Source: Episyrphus balteatus (lineage: Eukaryota > Arthropoda > Insecta > Diptera > Syrphidae). From it: DNA of 64,000 bases. Made by a program: the position numbers and the translations under genes. This document shows, piece by piece, positions 47,296-59,980 of the stretch. Within the stretch, counting starts at the first letter, position 1. Every line of letters starts with the position of its first letter. The notes under the pieces are model-generated. The model was not told the DNA's origin, ran no database searches, and saw only the letters and a program-made list of their open reading frames with translations. Where the stretch lies: the NCBI RefSeq assembly GCF_945859705.1, contig NC_079137.1, forward strand, positions 36,639,554-36,703,553, given 5' to 3'.

Positions 47296-48681
47296 AGTCA
47301 GGTTAATCAGTTCCAGACTGTCGACTGTCATGAGACTCACGTAATATGTATCTAATCTAATGAAAGATTTAAACATAATTTTGCATACTGAGATATCGGT
47401 AATCCGGGTATCAGAAAAAAGTGCTTCATTCTGAGCAGTTAAAAGACATCTACGGAAATTCTAAGCAGAAAAAGGCTATTTTGCAGTAATTTGATGTCAC
47501 CACAATCTTTTATTTTTGAATATTTGATAGTGCCATTAATTTGGAATTAACGTTTGGTCCCCTATAAACTTATTTTAACAAAATATGACATGGCCTTTTT
47601 TACCCCTACCTCTAAACATATATTTAATACATATTTGAAGAGCTTTATTAATGCAATGTTAACCAAACTTATAATCCACTATTGATACAAGTGGTCTAAA
47701 TTGTTGTCAAATCTCTGAACAAATATTTTTTTCAAAAATTTTTAAATCATTCATACAAATACATATGTTTATGTATACATTTACATATGTCTTTATTGAG
47801 TGTGTAACATTTTATTGCTTGCAAATTTGTATGTAAGATTAAATCAAAAACAGATTTTGGTTTTACACGGTTAGAAATTCTGTCGTAGTGTTTAAGACAA
47901 CCTTTGAAATTTAATACCTACAAAAAAAATTAATTTTTATTTTTTAATATTGCACACTATTAAAAAATAAAAACTAATTTTAAACATTCTATTGCAAAAT
48001 TTAATTGCAAGGATTGCACACGTTAAAACTAAAATAATCTATTTAAGTTTTGACGTTTATTAATAATAAAATAAATATTAGAAAACAAAACGACAACCTT
48101 ATCTATATTGAACTTGAGGTGTTAATATTATTCAAAAGTAGATCGCCTTTAATTTTGCTTATCAATGATATTAAAAAGCTTTTACAAATGTTTACTCGAA
48201 GTCAAGCTCAAAATTATTGAGATAACTTGACAATTTGGAGGCCAATATAGAAACAACAAATTTATAACAGTTTATTATTATAAATATAATAGGTACGCAT
48301 AATGCGTCAATAAAACATTTTGATATGGTGACTCTTAATAGATTACGTGTGCTAGGTCGTTGAGTTGAAGTTGATACTTAAAATGTAGCAAAACAAACTT
48401 CAAAGTAATAGGTTTTTTAAAGGTTTTTTTTTTATGGCAATAAATGTGCGTATGTTGGTTTGTTTATGAGGATATAATGGTTATCAAAAACCAATAACAA
48501 TAAAGAAGGTAGACGTTATTCTAGGAAATAAGGCTTATAAAAATAACACGATACTTGAGAGTATCTGAAAAAAAGTTTTAGACATAGGTACCTAATCTTC
48601 GTTAATTCCAAACTTATTTTTTAAAATATAGATTCAAATGACTTTTTATTTAACAGACTTGTTGTTTTCATTTTATTCCAG
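47296..48681. other. Upstream of pyruvate carboxylase, probable 5' intron
   Basis: No coding sequence. TTTTATTCCAG ending at 48681 is a good 3' splice site, 21 bp before the start codon, so an untranslated first exon should lie further upstream; it was not located. Confidence 0.5.
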
Positions 48682-48702
48682 CAAACACACTCAACACTCA
48701 AA

Positions 48703-51700
48703 ATGTTTCTACCCGTAGCACAAAACGCTTTTCAGACACTGAGGAGATCACCACGCGTCCGCGTTTGGCTTATCAACAAAAATGGCTTCTCCAGTCAGGT
48801 ATAACAATAATATTTCTCAATATATCTCCATCACTTTATCACACTTCTTCTTTACTATTTTTTTAAAGGTTGAATACAAACCAATTCGTTCGGTTTTGGT
48901 TGCCAATCGTGGTGAAATTGCCATTCGTGTCTTCCGTGCCTGTACAGAATTGGGCATCAAATCGGTGGCCATCTATTCCGAACAAGACAAAATGCATATG
49001 CACAGACAAAAAGCCGATGAATCATACATTGTCGGCAAAGGTCTGCCACCAGTAGAAGCCTATCTCAACATTCCAGAAATAATCCGCGTGTGCAAAGAAA
49101 ACGATGTCGATGCTGTGCATCCTGGATATGGTTTTCTTTCCGAACGTAGTGACTTTGCTCAATCTGTGATTGATGCTGGTCTTCGTTTTATTGGTCCATC
49201 ACCAAAGGTGGTCCAACAGATGGGTGATAAGGTTGCAGCTCGTGTAGCTGCTATCGAGGCTGGTGTGCCAATCGTTCCTGGTACTGATGGTCCAGTTACA
49301 ACAAAAGAAGAAGCTTTGGAATTTTGTAAGAAACACGGACTTCCTGTGATCTTTAAGGCAGCTTATGGTGGTGGAGGTCGTGGTATGAGAGTTGTACGTA
49401 AAATGGATGAAGTTGAAGAAATGTTCCAGCGTGCAAGTTCTGAAGCTAAGGCTGCTTTTGGTAATGGAGCTATGTTTATTGAGAAGTTTATTGAACGACC
49501 ACGTCACATTGAGGTGCAATTGCTCGGTGACAAGGCTGGAAATGTTGTTCATTTGTATGAACGTGATTGTTCAGTGCAACGTCGTCATCAAAAGGTTGTT
49601 GAAATTGCTCCAGCACCAAGACTTCCTGTAGAAGTTCGTAATAAAATGACTGATGCAGCTGTTCGTTTGGCTAAGCACGTTGGCTATGAAAATGCTGGAA
49701 CTGTGGAGTTCTTATGCGACGAAACTGGTAACTTCTACTTCATTGAAGTGAATGCTAGGTAAGTTTTGAGTACATCTGAAAACTAAAATTTGATCGCTCA
49801 ATATGGTTTCTTCTAGATTACAAGTCGAGCACACAGTGACTGAAGAAATCACAGGAATCGATTTGGTGCAATCTCAAATTCGAGTTGCCGAAGGCATGAC
49901 TCTTCCCGAACTCGGTTATACCCAGGAAAATATCAAACCCCGTGGATATGCTATCCAATGTCGTGTCACTACTGAGGATCCTGCCAATGACTTCCAGCCC
50001 AGCACTGGTCGCCTTGAAGTCTTCCGTTCCGGTGAGGGTATGGGTATCCGATTGGATTCTGCATCTGCTTTCGCTGGTGCCATCATCTCACCCTACTACG
50101 ATTCTCTCCTTGTAAAGGTCATTTCACATGCATCAGACCTTCAAAGTTCCGCATCAAAGATGAACCGTGCTCTTCGTGAATTCCGTATCCGTGGAGTCAA
50201 AACTAACATCCCATTCCTTTTGAATGTGCTGGAAAATCAAAAATTCCTCCACGGTGTCCTCGATACCTACTTCATTGATGAACATCCAGAGCTCTTCAAA
50301 TTCCGTGTTTCACACAATCGTGCTCAAAAACTTCTCAACTATGTTGGAGAGGTTTTGGTCAATGGTCCACAAACCCCATTGGCAACATCCCTGAAGCCTG
50401 CAAATGTCGATCCCCATGTACCAACTGTCCCACTTGGTAAGTTTTTCTCTTTTGTTTTTAAAAATGCTTAAACTGCCTCTATTGTGTCATTAATTTTCCA
50501 CACAAAAAAAAACCCTTTCACTAACAAAACTTGAGTGGAATTTTCCCATTTAATAAAGGACACTCAAGAACACTGTACAAAATTTTGTTCAAAAATGCTA
50601 TTATACCACATATACACATACACATGTTACACATGCCCTGAATTGGATTTAATTCTATTGAAATCAATATCCAGTGAAAATCTTAAGCATGTCCTTTGAA
50701 AAAAATATCCCCATCCTTTTTTTACATGCAGAAACTAAGTTAATTTTCCGTTTTTATTCTTTTTTTATCATTTATTTGTGGAATTATTTGTTTTTTGTAA
50801 CAAAATTTATTTTTCGTAAAAAAAAAAAACAAAAAACAAACTTGTCTGTGACTACTACTACATACATAATCACTCAACTACTGCTACTCTGACACGCTAC
50901 CATTTTTTTACCAAATGCAAAAAAAAAAACAGACTTATCGCCAGAAGCACTTGAAAAAGAAGAACGTGGTGAGGGTAAAGGTATGTTTTTGTTTCTTTTC
51001 TTTATTTCTTATTTATTATTATATTTGTGTTGGTGTCGTTGTTTTTATACTATTTTTTGAAAAAAAAAATTAATATTGTTTTTGTTGTTTTATATGTATG
51101 TGGTTTTTTTTAATAATTTTAATTTAAGGATATAATTTTTAATTTCGAATATAATAAAACAATAAACTATTAGGTTTATAGGTAGAAGGATTTTATATTT
51201 TTACCTGCATGAAAATAAATTTGTTTATTTTTTGTTTTTACCTTGGACAGATAATATAAATTCAAATTTGATAATTCATTTTGATTAATATTTGAAACTA
51301 TTTTATTGATATACCTAACTATTTAATTATAACTTTTTTTTGAAAAATGTTTTATATAAAAAATTATTTTTTCTTTTTAACGGCTCTAACCATTTTCAAT
51401 TTTTTTTTTTCTATAAGTTCCTCTTTGTATAAAAAATGAAATGACAACCTTCTTTTCGTGGTCAAAATCATTTAAAACGATGTTTAGCCCTAGATGTTTA
51501 TTCTTCGCCGAATCGACGAACACATTTTTTTTTTAATTTTTCTAAAAACATCCCTAAATAATTTACTAGTGTGGAGAAAATAAGGATAACCTTCCATGGT
51601 TAAGTAACTATAAAAACAAACTTTATATATTTTTTTTACGAAAAAGATTGAAACTAAACATAGAAAAAATTGTTTTTCTTTTGTTATGATATCGATATGA

Positions 51701-54700
51701 CCGTTATTCCAAATAAAGGACTAGAACAAAATATGTAATAAATTTGTATACGTTACTTTACAGTTATGAAATTTCTTGAAAAAAAAAATAAAAAGCAAAT
51801 TATAATTTTTCATTAATTTTTTGTTCATAAAAAGATTCAATATTAGAGCTTCTTTAACTATAAGAGCAAGCACGTTAGCACATGTTCAGTTGTTACCTAC
51901 TTGTTAAAAATATATTTACATAACTTGTTTCTTTGTTACATCCCTGATACACTTTATATATTACTACCCTCAGAGGTCACTGTGGTGTATACGTAACATT
52001 TTTTCACTGAGAAATGTTTACCTAATGTTTACTTGTTCTTCTTCTTAGAACTTTCTAACTTAGGAAGAAAGATCACTTTGAAAATGGTATCAGGCACCAT
52101 AAGAAAAGTTTTTGCTAGAAACTCTAACAAAAAATGTCATTTAATTGATTGTGTTGCTGTTGTCGTTTTAATTGTAAAAACTTTTTTAGCCAAATTTTTA
52201 TTTTCGAAAAGTTAACATCCGCGAAATAAATTTTCATGAGCCTGTTTAATTCCCTATTAATCTGAACCAAAAACAGGCTCTACTTAATATTTTTTTAACT
52301 ATTGTCATCAATTTTGCATGGTTTTCGAAGTGAGGTTTAAGCTAACATAATAATATAAACAAAGTTCATAAAAATGCCGGTATTATGACTAAGGTAAGAA
52401 AAGAACGTGTTTTTGTATCACCAATACTCAAAAGTTTTCAAGTTCAGGATCACAAACTACAAATACACAATAGTTCCTTGCGTTAATAAGTTAATTATTT
52501 AATTTTTAATTTATATTTTTATTAATTTAAGTTAGTTTTAACAATAATTTTATTTCGTGTGTGTCCCCTCACTAGATTAAATAACACTTATAGCCATAAC
52601 AATCTTAATTGATTTCGTTGCTGTAAAATTATAATTAGCTTGGGTGGAAGAAATATCCTTACAAAATTTATATTAAAATACTCATATAAATACTTATAAA
52701 TCCACAGTAACAGAACCACCAAAAGGTCTTCGGGATATTCTCAAATCTCAAGGACCCGAAGCCTTTGCCAAAGAAGTCCGCTCACGTAAAAACTTACTTT
52801 TGATGGACACAACTTTCCGTGATGCTCATCAATCGCTATTGGCAACACGTGTGCGTTCCCATGATCTTTTGAAGATCTCACCTTATGTTGCACACAAATT
52901 TAATAATTTGTATGCTTTGGAGAATTGGGGTGGTGCCACTTTTGATGTTGCCCTACGTTTCTTACACGAATGCCCATGGGAACGTTTGGAAGATATGCGC
53001 AAGCAAATTCCTAATATTCCCTTCCAGATGTTGCTGAGAGGTGCCAATGCTGTTGGATATACAAATTATCCCGACAATGTTGTCTTCAAGTTCTGTGAAC
53101 TTGCTGTGAGTATAAAACAAAAAAAAAACTTGGAACTTTGTAGAAATTGTTTTATCGTGTATTTTAAAATTTTAGGTCCAAACTGGTATGGACATTTTCC
53201 GAGTATTCGACTCTCTTAACTACTTGCCAAATTTGATTTTGGGAATGGAAGCAGCTGGTAAGGCTGGTGGTGTTGTCGAAGCTGCTATTTCATACAGTGG
53301 AGATGTCAGTGATCCAACCAAAACAAAGTATGACCTTAAGTACTACACAAATCTTGCTGATGAACTTGTGAAAGCTGGAACCCATGTGCTGTCAATCAAG
53401 GATATGGCTGGACTTCTTAAGCCTGCTGCAGCTAAGTATGATTTAAATTTGTACATTCTTTTAATTTTATACTAACCGAACGTTTTTTTTTTAAGATTAC
53501 TGATCACCGCTATTCGTGACCGTCATCCTGATATCCCAATTCACATCCACACCCACGATACCTCAGGAGCTGGTGTAGCTTCTATGTTAGCATGCGCCCA
53601 AGCTGGAGCCGATGTTGTCGACGTCGCTGTCGATTCCATGTCCGGCATGACCTCTCAACCCAGCATGGGAGCTGTAGTAGCTTCCTTGCAAGGCACTCCA
53701 TTAGATACCGGTATGGATCTTCGCGATGTATCTGAGTACTCAGCCTACTGGGAACAAACAAGAACCCTTTATGCTCCATTTGAATGTACCACCACAATGA
53801 AATCTGGCAACGCAGACGTTTACTTGAACGAAATTCCTGGTGGTCAATATACCAACCTTCAATTCCAAGCTTATTCTCTAGGTTTGGGTGACTTCTTCGA
53901 AGATGTCAAGAAGGCCTACCGTGAGGCAAACTTATTGTTGGGTGATATTATTAAGGTCACACCTTCATCCAAGGTTGTTGGTGATCTTGCTCAGTTTATG
54001 GTACAAAACAAGTTGAATGCTGAACAACTGACCGAAAAGGCAGAGGAGCTTTCCTTCCCCAAGTCCGTGGTTGAATTTCTACAGGGAGCTATTGGTACAC
54101 CCTACGGTGGTTTTCCAGAACCTCTACGTTCTCGTGTACTTAAAGACATGCCACGTATTGAAGGCCGTCCTGGAGAACAACTTGCTCCATTGGACTTCAA
54201 CAAGCTAAAGTCTGAGCTTAAAGAATCTCATCCATTGATCAATGATCGTGATGTCATGTCGGCAGCTCTCTATCCCCAAGTCACAGCTGACTACCTTAAC
54301 TTCCGAGAAGATTTTGGACCAGTCGACAAATTGAACACTAGGGTATTCTTAACTGGACCAAAGGTCGGTGAAGAATTCGAGGTTACCATTGAGAAGGGTA
54401 AGACTTTGAGCGTTAAGACTTTGGCAATGGCTGAAGATCTTACGCCAAATGGTGAACGCGAGGTGTTCTTCGAAATGAACGGCCAATTACGGTCAGTATT
54501 CATCCGTGACAAGGAAGCTGTTAAGGTATGTGCTCTCAAATGTTTTATAGACTTCAAAACCTCTAAGATTTATATTTTTCTTTTAGGAACTCCACATTCA
54601 TCCAAAGGCAAATAAGGGCAACAAGAACGAAGTTGGAGCCCCAATGCCTGGTACAGTAATTGATGTCCGTGTAAAGGAAGGCGACAAAGTTGAAAAGGGT

Positions 54701-54835
54701 CAACCATTGGTTGTACTTTCCGCCATGAAAATGGAAATGGTTGTCCAAGCACCCAAAGCCGGTACAGTTAAAAAGCTACACATTGAAAATAATATGAAAC
54801 TCGAAGGTGACGATCTCCTCGTAGTTATAGAATAA
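48703..54835 (+). CDS. PCB: Pyruvate carboxylase, mitochondrial
   Basis: Eight exons, 48703-48798, 48869-49758, 49817-50436, 50933-50980, 52708-53105, 53176-53435, 53496-54525 and 54587-54835, give 1196 aa (1180 without the 48-nt exon). The enzyme carboxylates pyruvate to oxaloacetate using ATP, bicarbonate and biotin in the mitochondrial matrix. Residues 1-32 are basic, as in a targeting peptide. The biotin carboxylase domain (about 36-490) has the GGGGRGM ATP loop at 199-205 and ERDCSVQRRHQKVVE near 263-277. The carboxyltransferase domain starts near MDTTFRDAHQ (584), with the predicted carboxylated Lys759 in KDMAGLL and metal ligands His789 and His791 in HIHTHD. The C-terminal biotin carrier has Lys1162 in AMKM. 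All expected parts are present at typical length. The start at 48703 supplies the targeting peptide; the ATG at 48782 is out of frame in exon 1. Confidence 0.96.
50933..50980 (+). other. PCB: Probable cassette exon of pyruvate carboxylase
   Basis: The 48-nt exon is phase 1 on both sides, so inclusion adds 16 residues (DLSPEALEKEERGEGK) and skipping keeps frame. Its acceptor follows a run of A rather than pyrimidines, a weak site, while the donor AAAG|GTATGT is good. Human pyruvate carboxylase passes directly from the VPAVP-type linker to the PP-G-R-DIL region, so the insert is extra to the conserved core. It falls between the biotin carboxylase and carboxyltransferase parts. Confidence 0.75.
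51335..51900 (+). repeat. Helentron/DINE-like 3' fragment in PCB intron
   Basis: TTAACGGCTCTAACCATTTT near 51378 matches the GGCTCTAACGATT block of copies 1 and 2. TATAAGAGCAAGCACG at 51860 matches the 3' motif at 18166 and 30562. GTCACTGTGGTGTATACGTA at about 51976-51996 is an inverted relative of the sequence near 26246. Confidence 0.5.
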
Positions 54836-55721
54836 ACTAAAAAACATTTAGGGCATAACCATAATATTCCTTTTCACTCATCTTGACTGTAGTTCCAGTG
54901 AGACTAAGCTTAGATAAGTGTATATGTGAGTGTCTTTAATTTATACAAAAAATTAGGAGATCAAAAAATATACTAGGTATACTTAACAAAATTTAAAGAA
55001 AGAAAAAAACAAACCAATTTTTATACAAAAAAAAAGAAGAAGAAATTTATGGGACATCCAGGGCTTAGAATACGATTGTATATAATATACTACTACATAA
55101 TTATTTTGTTTAAATAAAAGAAAAATTCTTAACGTAAACTTAACCGTCGAAATACGCACAAAACTGCCACAAACAAATTGTGTCTATCAATCGAAAGTTT
55201 AGAAAAGAAAAAAAAAATATAAATAAATTATTGTCTCCCTAGTTGATTTAAGGACGAGATCTAATACTAATTAAGACTATAAACTATGTAACTATAGTGA
55301 CTTCGATGTAATTTTTTGTTTTCAATTCATAATTAATTTTTAAGTTTTAAATTTTGGAGCAATTCAGTGATAAAGACAGTTAATTTGATGTAACTATTTT
55401 TTTTTATTTGTTGTCTTAAAATTTAATTTTGTTTATTATGTAAATTCAGAATACTTTTATGTAAAATGTTGACTGTTTACGAATAAAAATTTAACCTTTA
55501 AATTGATAAATAGCTGTTGATAATTTTTGTAAGAAAACTCTACTCCAAATGGTAAGTAGTGAAAAAGAAATTTTTTCTATTTTTCTTGGCATATTTAACC
55601 ACAAAAATTCTTGATTTTAACATTTTAGTTGGTATTTTTACTAAGACAATCACTTAAATTTTGGCGAAAAACAAAGTAACTTTCTGCAAAGCAAAATTAA
55701 TCTCGTCACTTGAATATCTAT
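54836..55721. other. 3' UTR of pyruvate carboxylase and spacer
   Basis: AATAAA occurs at 55113-55118 and 55482-55487, giving possible 3' UTRs of about 300 and 670 bp. No other feature was seen. Confidence 0.5.
55482..55487 (+). terminator. Candidate poly(A) signal of pyruvate carboxylase
   Basis: AATAAA; the alternative at 55113-55118 would give a shorter 3' UTR. Confidence 0.4.
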
Positions 55722-55822
55722 CAGGGTTGTAAAAGAATGCAATCTTTTGTGAAATCCGTCTTTAAAATTCAGTAACACAATACAATAAGAAGATTGCATT
55801 CATTGACTTATTATTCAGACTT

Positions 55823-55943
55823 ATGGCCGATTTCATAAAGCCCTTTTAAATATTTTTTTAGACTTTTAAAATGACGTTTATTCCATACAAAAACCGTCAT
55901 TTAAAAATTTAAAAGCCTTTTAAATGTTTATGAAATCGGTCAT
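55823..55943. mobile_element. 121-bp nested MITE, ATGGCCGATTTCATAAAG ends
   Basis: The ends ATGGCCGATTTCATAAA and the complement of ATGACCGATTTCATAAA pair, with inner pairing of AATGACG/CGTCATT around a short loop. AGACTT occurs on both flanks. Confidence 0.7.
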
Positions 55944-56230
55944 TAGACTTTAAATCTTGCAATCACCAATAATTTTTCGTAAAATTATTGCAATTTTTTT
56001 TTTTCTTAACCGTTCTAATGTAATGCAAAAAGAATGCAAAAGAATGCAAATGATTGCAAAAGAATTGGGAGACTGCCGAGGAATGCAAATACTGCAAAAA
56101 GAATGGAAAGACTGCATGCATTCCCAAAAGACTGCATTCATTTGAATGCCGTCAAATGAATGGTTAAGAAAATAGATTGCAATCATTTTACGAAAATTGG
56201 TTGCTAATTACAAATTTTGAATTGAAAATA

Positions 56231-56393
56231 ATGGTGTTTTCGTTTGGTAAAAAAATCTATTTATTTTCTGATCTAAATCTGTCAAAAAAATGTTGTTGCG
56301 ACTACTTAATTGTAGTTGAACAGATCAAAAATTATTTTTTTGACAGATTTAGATCAAAAAATAAATTGATTTTTTACCAAACGAAAACACCAT
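56231..56393. repeat. 163-bp hairpin MITE
   Basis: About 60 bp at each side are near-perfect complements, from ATGGTGTTTTCGTTTGGTAA through GATCTAAATCTGTCAAAAAA. The loop is about 40 bases. A transcript would fold into one long hairpin. Confidence 0.8.
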
Positions 56394-57076
56394 AAGGCTG
56401 TCACTTGAGTAAAGAAAAATCTTGACTTAAGGAAAATTTTTTCTCAAGCTCGAAAATTTGACTGATTTGAATTAACTGTCATCAAAACAGATTTTTTTTT
56501 AATAATACGCCATCATACTCGTCGAATTCGTCGTCCCACTCGTACAACTCAAACAAATATTCGCGTTTCATTTATTTTATTTTAAAATTAGTACAAATTT
56601 TAATTGTTAAATACAAAAAACAAACCCTTACAATGACACTTGCGTTTTAATGTCAACTGACTGAAAAAAAAACTTAAGCGTTTCCTCAAGTAAAAGAGCC
56701 TACTCAGACGTTCACTTGAGAAAATATTTCGACTCCAGTGATGACTATGAATAAGGATTCGCTTGAGCGAATTATTAAGATATTTTCCAACTTAAGTGAC
56801 GACTATGAATTCCATACCATAAGTCTCATATACATATAAAGCAATGAATGCAATCTCTTAATTAAAGTCATTAAAGATTGCATTTAAAAAAGATTGCAAT
56901 CTTTTACAATTCTGTTTATCGTCCCTGCTAATCAACAAAAAACACGAATTAAGTGCTTTGGACCCTCTAGTTTTCTGGACTAGAACCACAACAATAAAAA
57001 CTCGCGACCCAATCGTAGATTTTATGTTTTTCTTTGTTTTTTTTTTGTTTTTATTTTTTAAAAACGCAATGACGTA

Positions 57077-57162
57077 CTTATTGTCGGTCCAAAGAAAAAA
57101 CTCACTAACTACATACGATTTAAATAGAAGTTAGTGAGTTTTTCCTTTGAGCCGACGATATG
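57077..57162. mobile_element. 86-bp hairpin MITE, TA-flanked
   Basis: The arms pair through GTCGG…CAAAG…AAAAACTCACTAACT, leaving a loop of about 16 bases. TA borders both sides. The right terminus CCGACGATATG is shared with the 289-bp element at 41162. Size and fold resemble a miRNA precursor. Confidence 0.75.
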
Positions 57163-57528
57163 TACGTTTGTACATTCATCTCAATTATTTAAATGTTGTC
57201 TTATCAACATGATGTGATACTTTGATCTTAAACCATTTTTATTGCAAATAAAGTTATACGACAGTGTGCACTTACATTTAAGACTTATTTAATCTGCATG
57301 AAAGTATAATGATTTACATATTTATTTGTGTAAAAACTTCATTAACGTAGTTTATCAAACGGCATTTGGGTGCAACCTACACTGATAAATTCCTATTCCT
57401 TTAGACAAAATCTTGAAGAATGTTATAAATTTTTCAGTCTATTTTTAGGCCCTACAAAAGTTGTCTACTCATCAAATTTCATAAAAATAAGAGTTAAAAA
57501 CTTTAAAAGTTTAGATATACCTATAGCT

Positions 57529-59216
57529 CAGGGAAATTAGTCAAAATATAGGCATGAAATCGCATTTTTCGCGGGACAAAATTTTTTTCATGAAATGTGT
57601 TCGTGTGGTTGTCCTTATCATAAAAGTCAATTTGTTGGCATAGTTGGAGGTTGGGAACAGCCGCCATCTTGGAAAAGAGATTGGTATCGTTTTTATTGAA
57701 TAGCTCCATTGTTATTCATTTTAACAAAAAATGACAAAGGTAAGACTTATTAACAATAAAATTATCTAAGAAATGATATACAAAACAATTCCGTGAGTTG
57801 ATTAAATAAAATTTTATAGTTGGTCAAAGTGCGGGTTTGTATCGCAAGGTTGGGACAAAATGACATTTTTTCATATATCTGACGAACTTTTGATTTGTTT
57901 GGATAATTCTTCAAGAATGAATTGTAGTACTTATAATTACCTATAAAATGAGCCCACAATCGTTATTGTCACCATCGTATTGTAGAAGTAATCTAACTCC
58001 GAAACTCTCCATGTACTAGCCAAAGGTAAGAAAAAAGCTGTTTTTTTTTGCTAGTAGGCCGAGAAAATTTTGGGAGTAGAGGTATAACCAAAATATAAGT
58101 ACGCAGTTTTGCAGCCATACGCGTGTTAATGTCGATTTCAAAGGTCTGACAACTCTAATTTTGTGCTTTATACGGTTTTTGGGGGGTTAAATAACGTAAG
58201 TTTTCCAGTTAATGTGAATGGGCTAAATTTATACTTTTTGAAATTATAAATATACAAGCTGATGCTCAATTATTTTTCCTAAATCTAAACACCCCAATCT
58301 TGAGGATGTGACCAATAGAACTATATATAAGCCGTTTATACGATTATGTTTTAGAAGCTTTTTTTGTTTAGATTTTTGTTTGTTTATTTGAATTGAAAAG
58401 CCTGATATGGTTAGTTAAAAAAGCTTATATCGTGAGTTCTATTAACCCCATAGCCGAGATTGAGGTGTCCAGATTTAGGAAAAATAATAGAGCATCAGCT
58501 CGTATATTTATAATTTCAAAAAGTATAAATTTAGCCCATTCACATTAACTGGAAAACTTACGTTATTTAACCCCCCAAAAACCGTATAAAGCACAAAATT
58601 AGAGTTGTCAGACCTTCGAAATCGACATTAACACGCGTATGGCTGCAAAACTGCGTACTTATATTTTGGTTATACCTCTACTCCCAAAATTTTCTCGGCC
58701 TACTAGCAAAAAAACAGCTTTTTTCTTACTATTGACTAGTACATGGAGAGTTTCGGAGTTAGATTACTTCTACAATACGATGGTGACAATAACGATTGTG
58801 GGCTCATTTTATAGGTAATTATAAGTACTACAATTCATTCTTTAAGAATTATCCAAACAAATCTAAAGTTCGTCAGATGTATGAAAAAATGTCATTTTGT
58901 CCCAACCTTGCGATACAAACCCGCACTTTGACCAACTATAAAATTTTGTTTAATCAACTCACGGAATTGTTTTGTATATCATTTCTTAGATAATTTTATT
59001 GTTAATAAGTCTTACCTTTGTCATTTTTTGTTAAAAAGAATAACAATGGAGCTATTCAATAAAAACGATACCAATCTCTTTTCCAAGATGGCGGCTGTTC
59101 CCAACCTCCAATTATGCCAACAAATTGACTTTTATGATAAGGACAACCACCCGAACACATTTCATGAAAAAAATTTTGTCCCGCGAAAAATGCGATTTAA
59201 ATTACTAATTTCCCTG
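57529..59216. repeat. 1.7-kb near-perfect palindromic foldback element
   Basis: Arms of about 800 bp (57529-58325 and 58440-59216) are reverse complements with few differences. The terminal CAGGGAAATTAGT/ACTAATTTCCCTG pair is exact, and AGC(T/C) extends it. Each arm contains the same pair of short frames (65 and about 60 codons), mirror-placed, but they resemble no known family and are probably incidental. The central spacer is about 110 bp. No target duplication was resolved. Confidence 0.85.
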
Positions 59217-59879
59217 GGCTACTATTGTATTTTCTAGGAATGCTTCCATGTAAACGTTTCTTAAATAAATTCTTATTGAAAACATGTTTCCGAAAACAAA
59301 ACGATGCCAGAGCAAATCTTAAGTAGTTTTTTTTTTTTTTTTATATGAATATTAAGATTTAAGGTATGTTCGGATTATTTCTCATATAATTGTATCCATT
59401 ATCGATTATCGGATTACTGAGAGATTTTGTCTTTCGAAAAATCTATTACTACGCCAATGGCCAAAACAATTCAAATTCACTTATACAACGTATGGAATAC
59501 AATTTTTAAAATCGTCACTTCGTCATGATAAGAAGTAACACTTGCATTAGTGTGAACTTTCAATACAATTGTATTCAATAAAATTCTAAATTAAAACAAA
59601 TCACCTATTACAACGACAATTTTAATATGAACATTAAAGTGGAGTAAAAATCCTTTCTTTTGATATCAGCCTTACAATACCTATTAAAAGCTTCTATACC
59701 ATTTTTTGTGGTGCGATCTTTAAATGGGATGGTTTTCAAAGAACAATAAAGACGAAAAATATTACGAATTAAAGAGTTTTAGCTCTACAGTAGCGCTCTA
59801 CCTTAATAAACGTGCCTGTCAAAGCTGTATGGTGTTAAAATATTTATATATTGTGTTATTATTTAAGCTAGACAATTAT

Positions 59880-59893
59880 TGATAAGATTATCA
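59880..59893. promoter_or_regulatory. Inverted GATA-site pair
   Basis: TGATAAGATTATCA contains two opposed TGATAA sites overlapping by two bases of spacer, about 95 bp upstream of the likely initiator. GATA factors drive gut and fat-body genes in flies, which would suit an oxidase of this type. This is a motif-based inference. Confidence 0.4.
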
Positions 59894-59974
59894 CCCATGA
59901 TGCTGACATCTCAAACTTGATGTCGAAAACAATATCAAATCATTGTTGTTCCACACTTGGTTAGAAGTCTTGAA

Positions 59975-59980
59975 TCAGTT
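59975..59980 (+). promoter_or_regulatory. Initiator-like TCAGTT of the hydroxyacid oxidase gene
   Basis: Matches the fly initiator TCAKTY. The damaged duplicate also has GATCAGTTT about 35-40 bp before its start codon (near 62964), which supports a shared promoter element. Confidence 0.45.

Larger units (their letters stand above)
55722..56926. mobile_element. hAT-like element with GCAATC subterminal repeats and nested MITEs
   Basis: CAGGGTTGTAAAAGAATGCA at 55722 is inverted relative to TGCAATCTTTTACAATTCTG ending at 56914, with CCCTG at 56922-56926. Many copies of AATGCAA/TTGCAAT lie near both ends, especially 56022-56150. No clean 8-bp duplication was found, so the right limit is uncertain. 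At least three smaller inverted-repeat units lie within: 55823-55943, 56231-56393, and about 56396-56815 (GTCACTTGAGT ends). Confidence 0.5.

Noticed and set aside
49199..49552. Reverse-strand frame opposite pyruvate carboxylase
   Set aside because: It is antisense to a highly conserved catalytic exon, with no independent signal.
48782..49762. Apparent separate open frame starting at ATG 48782
   Set aside because: Its first 29 codons are exon 1 in the wrong frame plus intron. The true exon begins at 48869, after TTTAAAG.
57521..59237. Two mirror-image small protein genes in the palindrome
   Set aside because: The frames are the same sequence in inverted arms, have no recognised domain and no promoter or splice evidence. 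They are better explained as repeat sequence.
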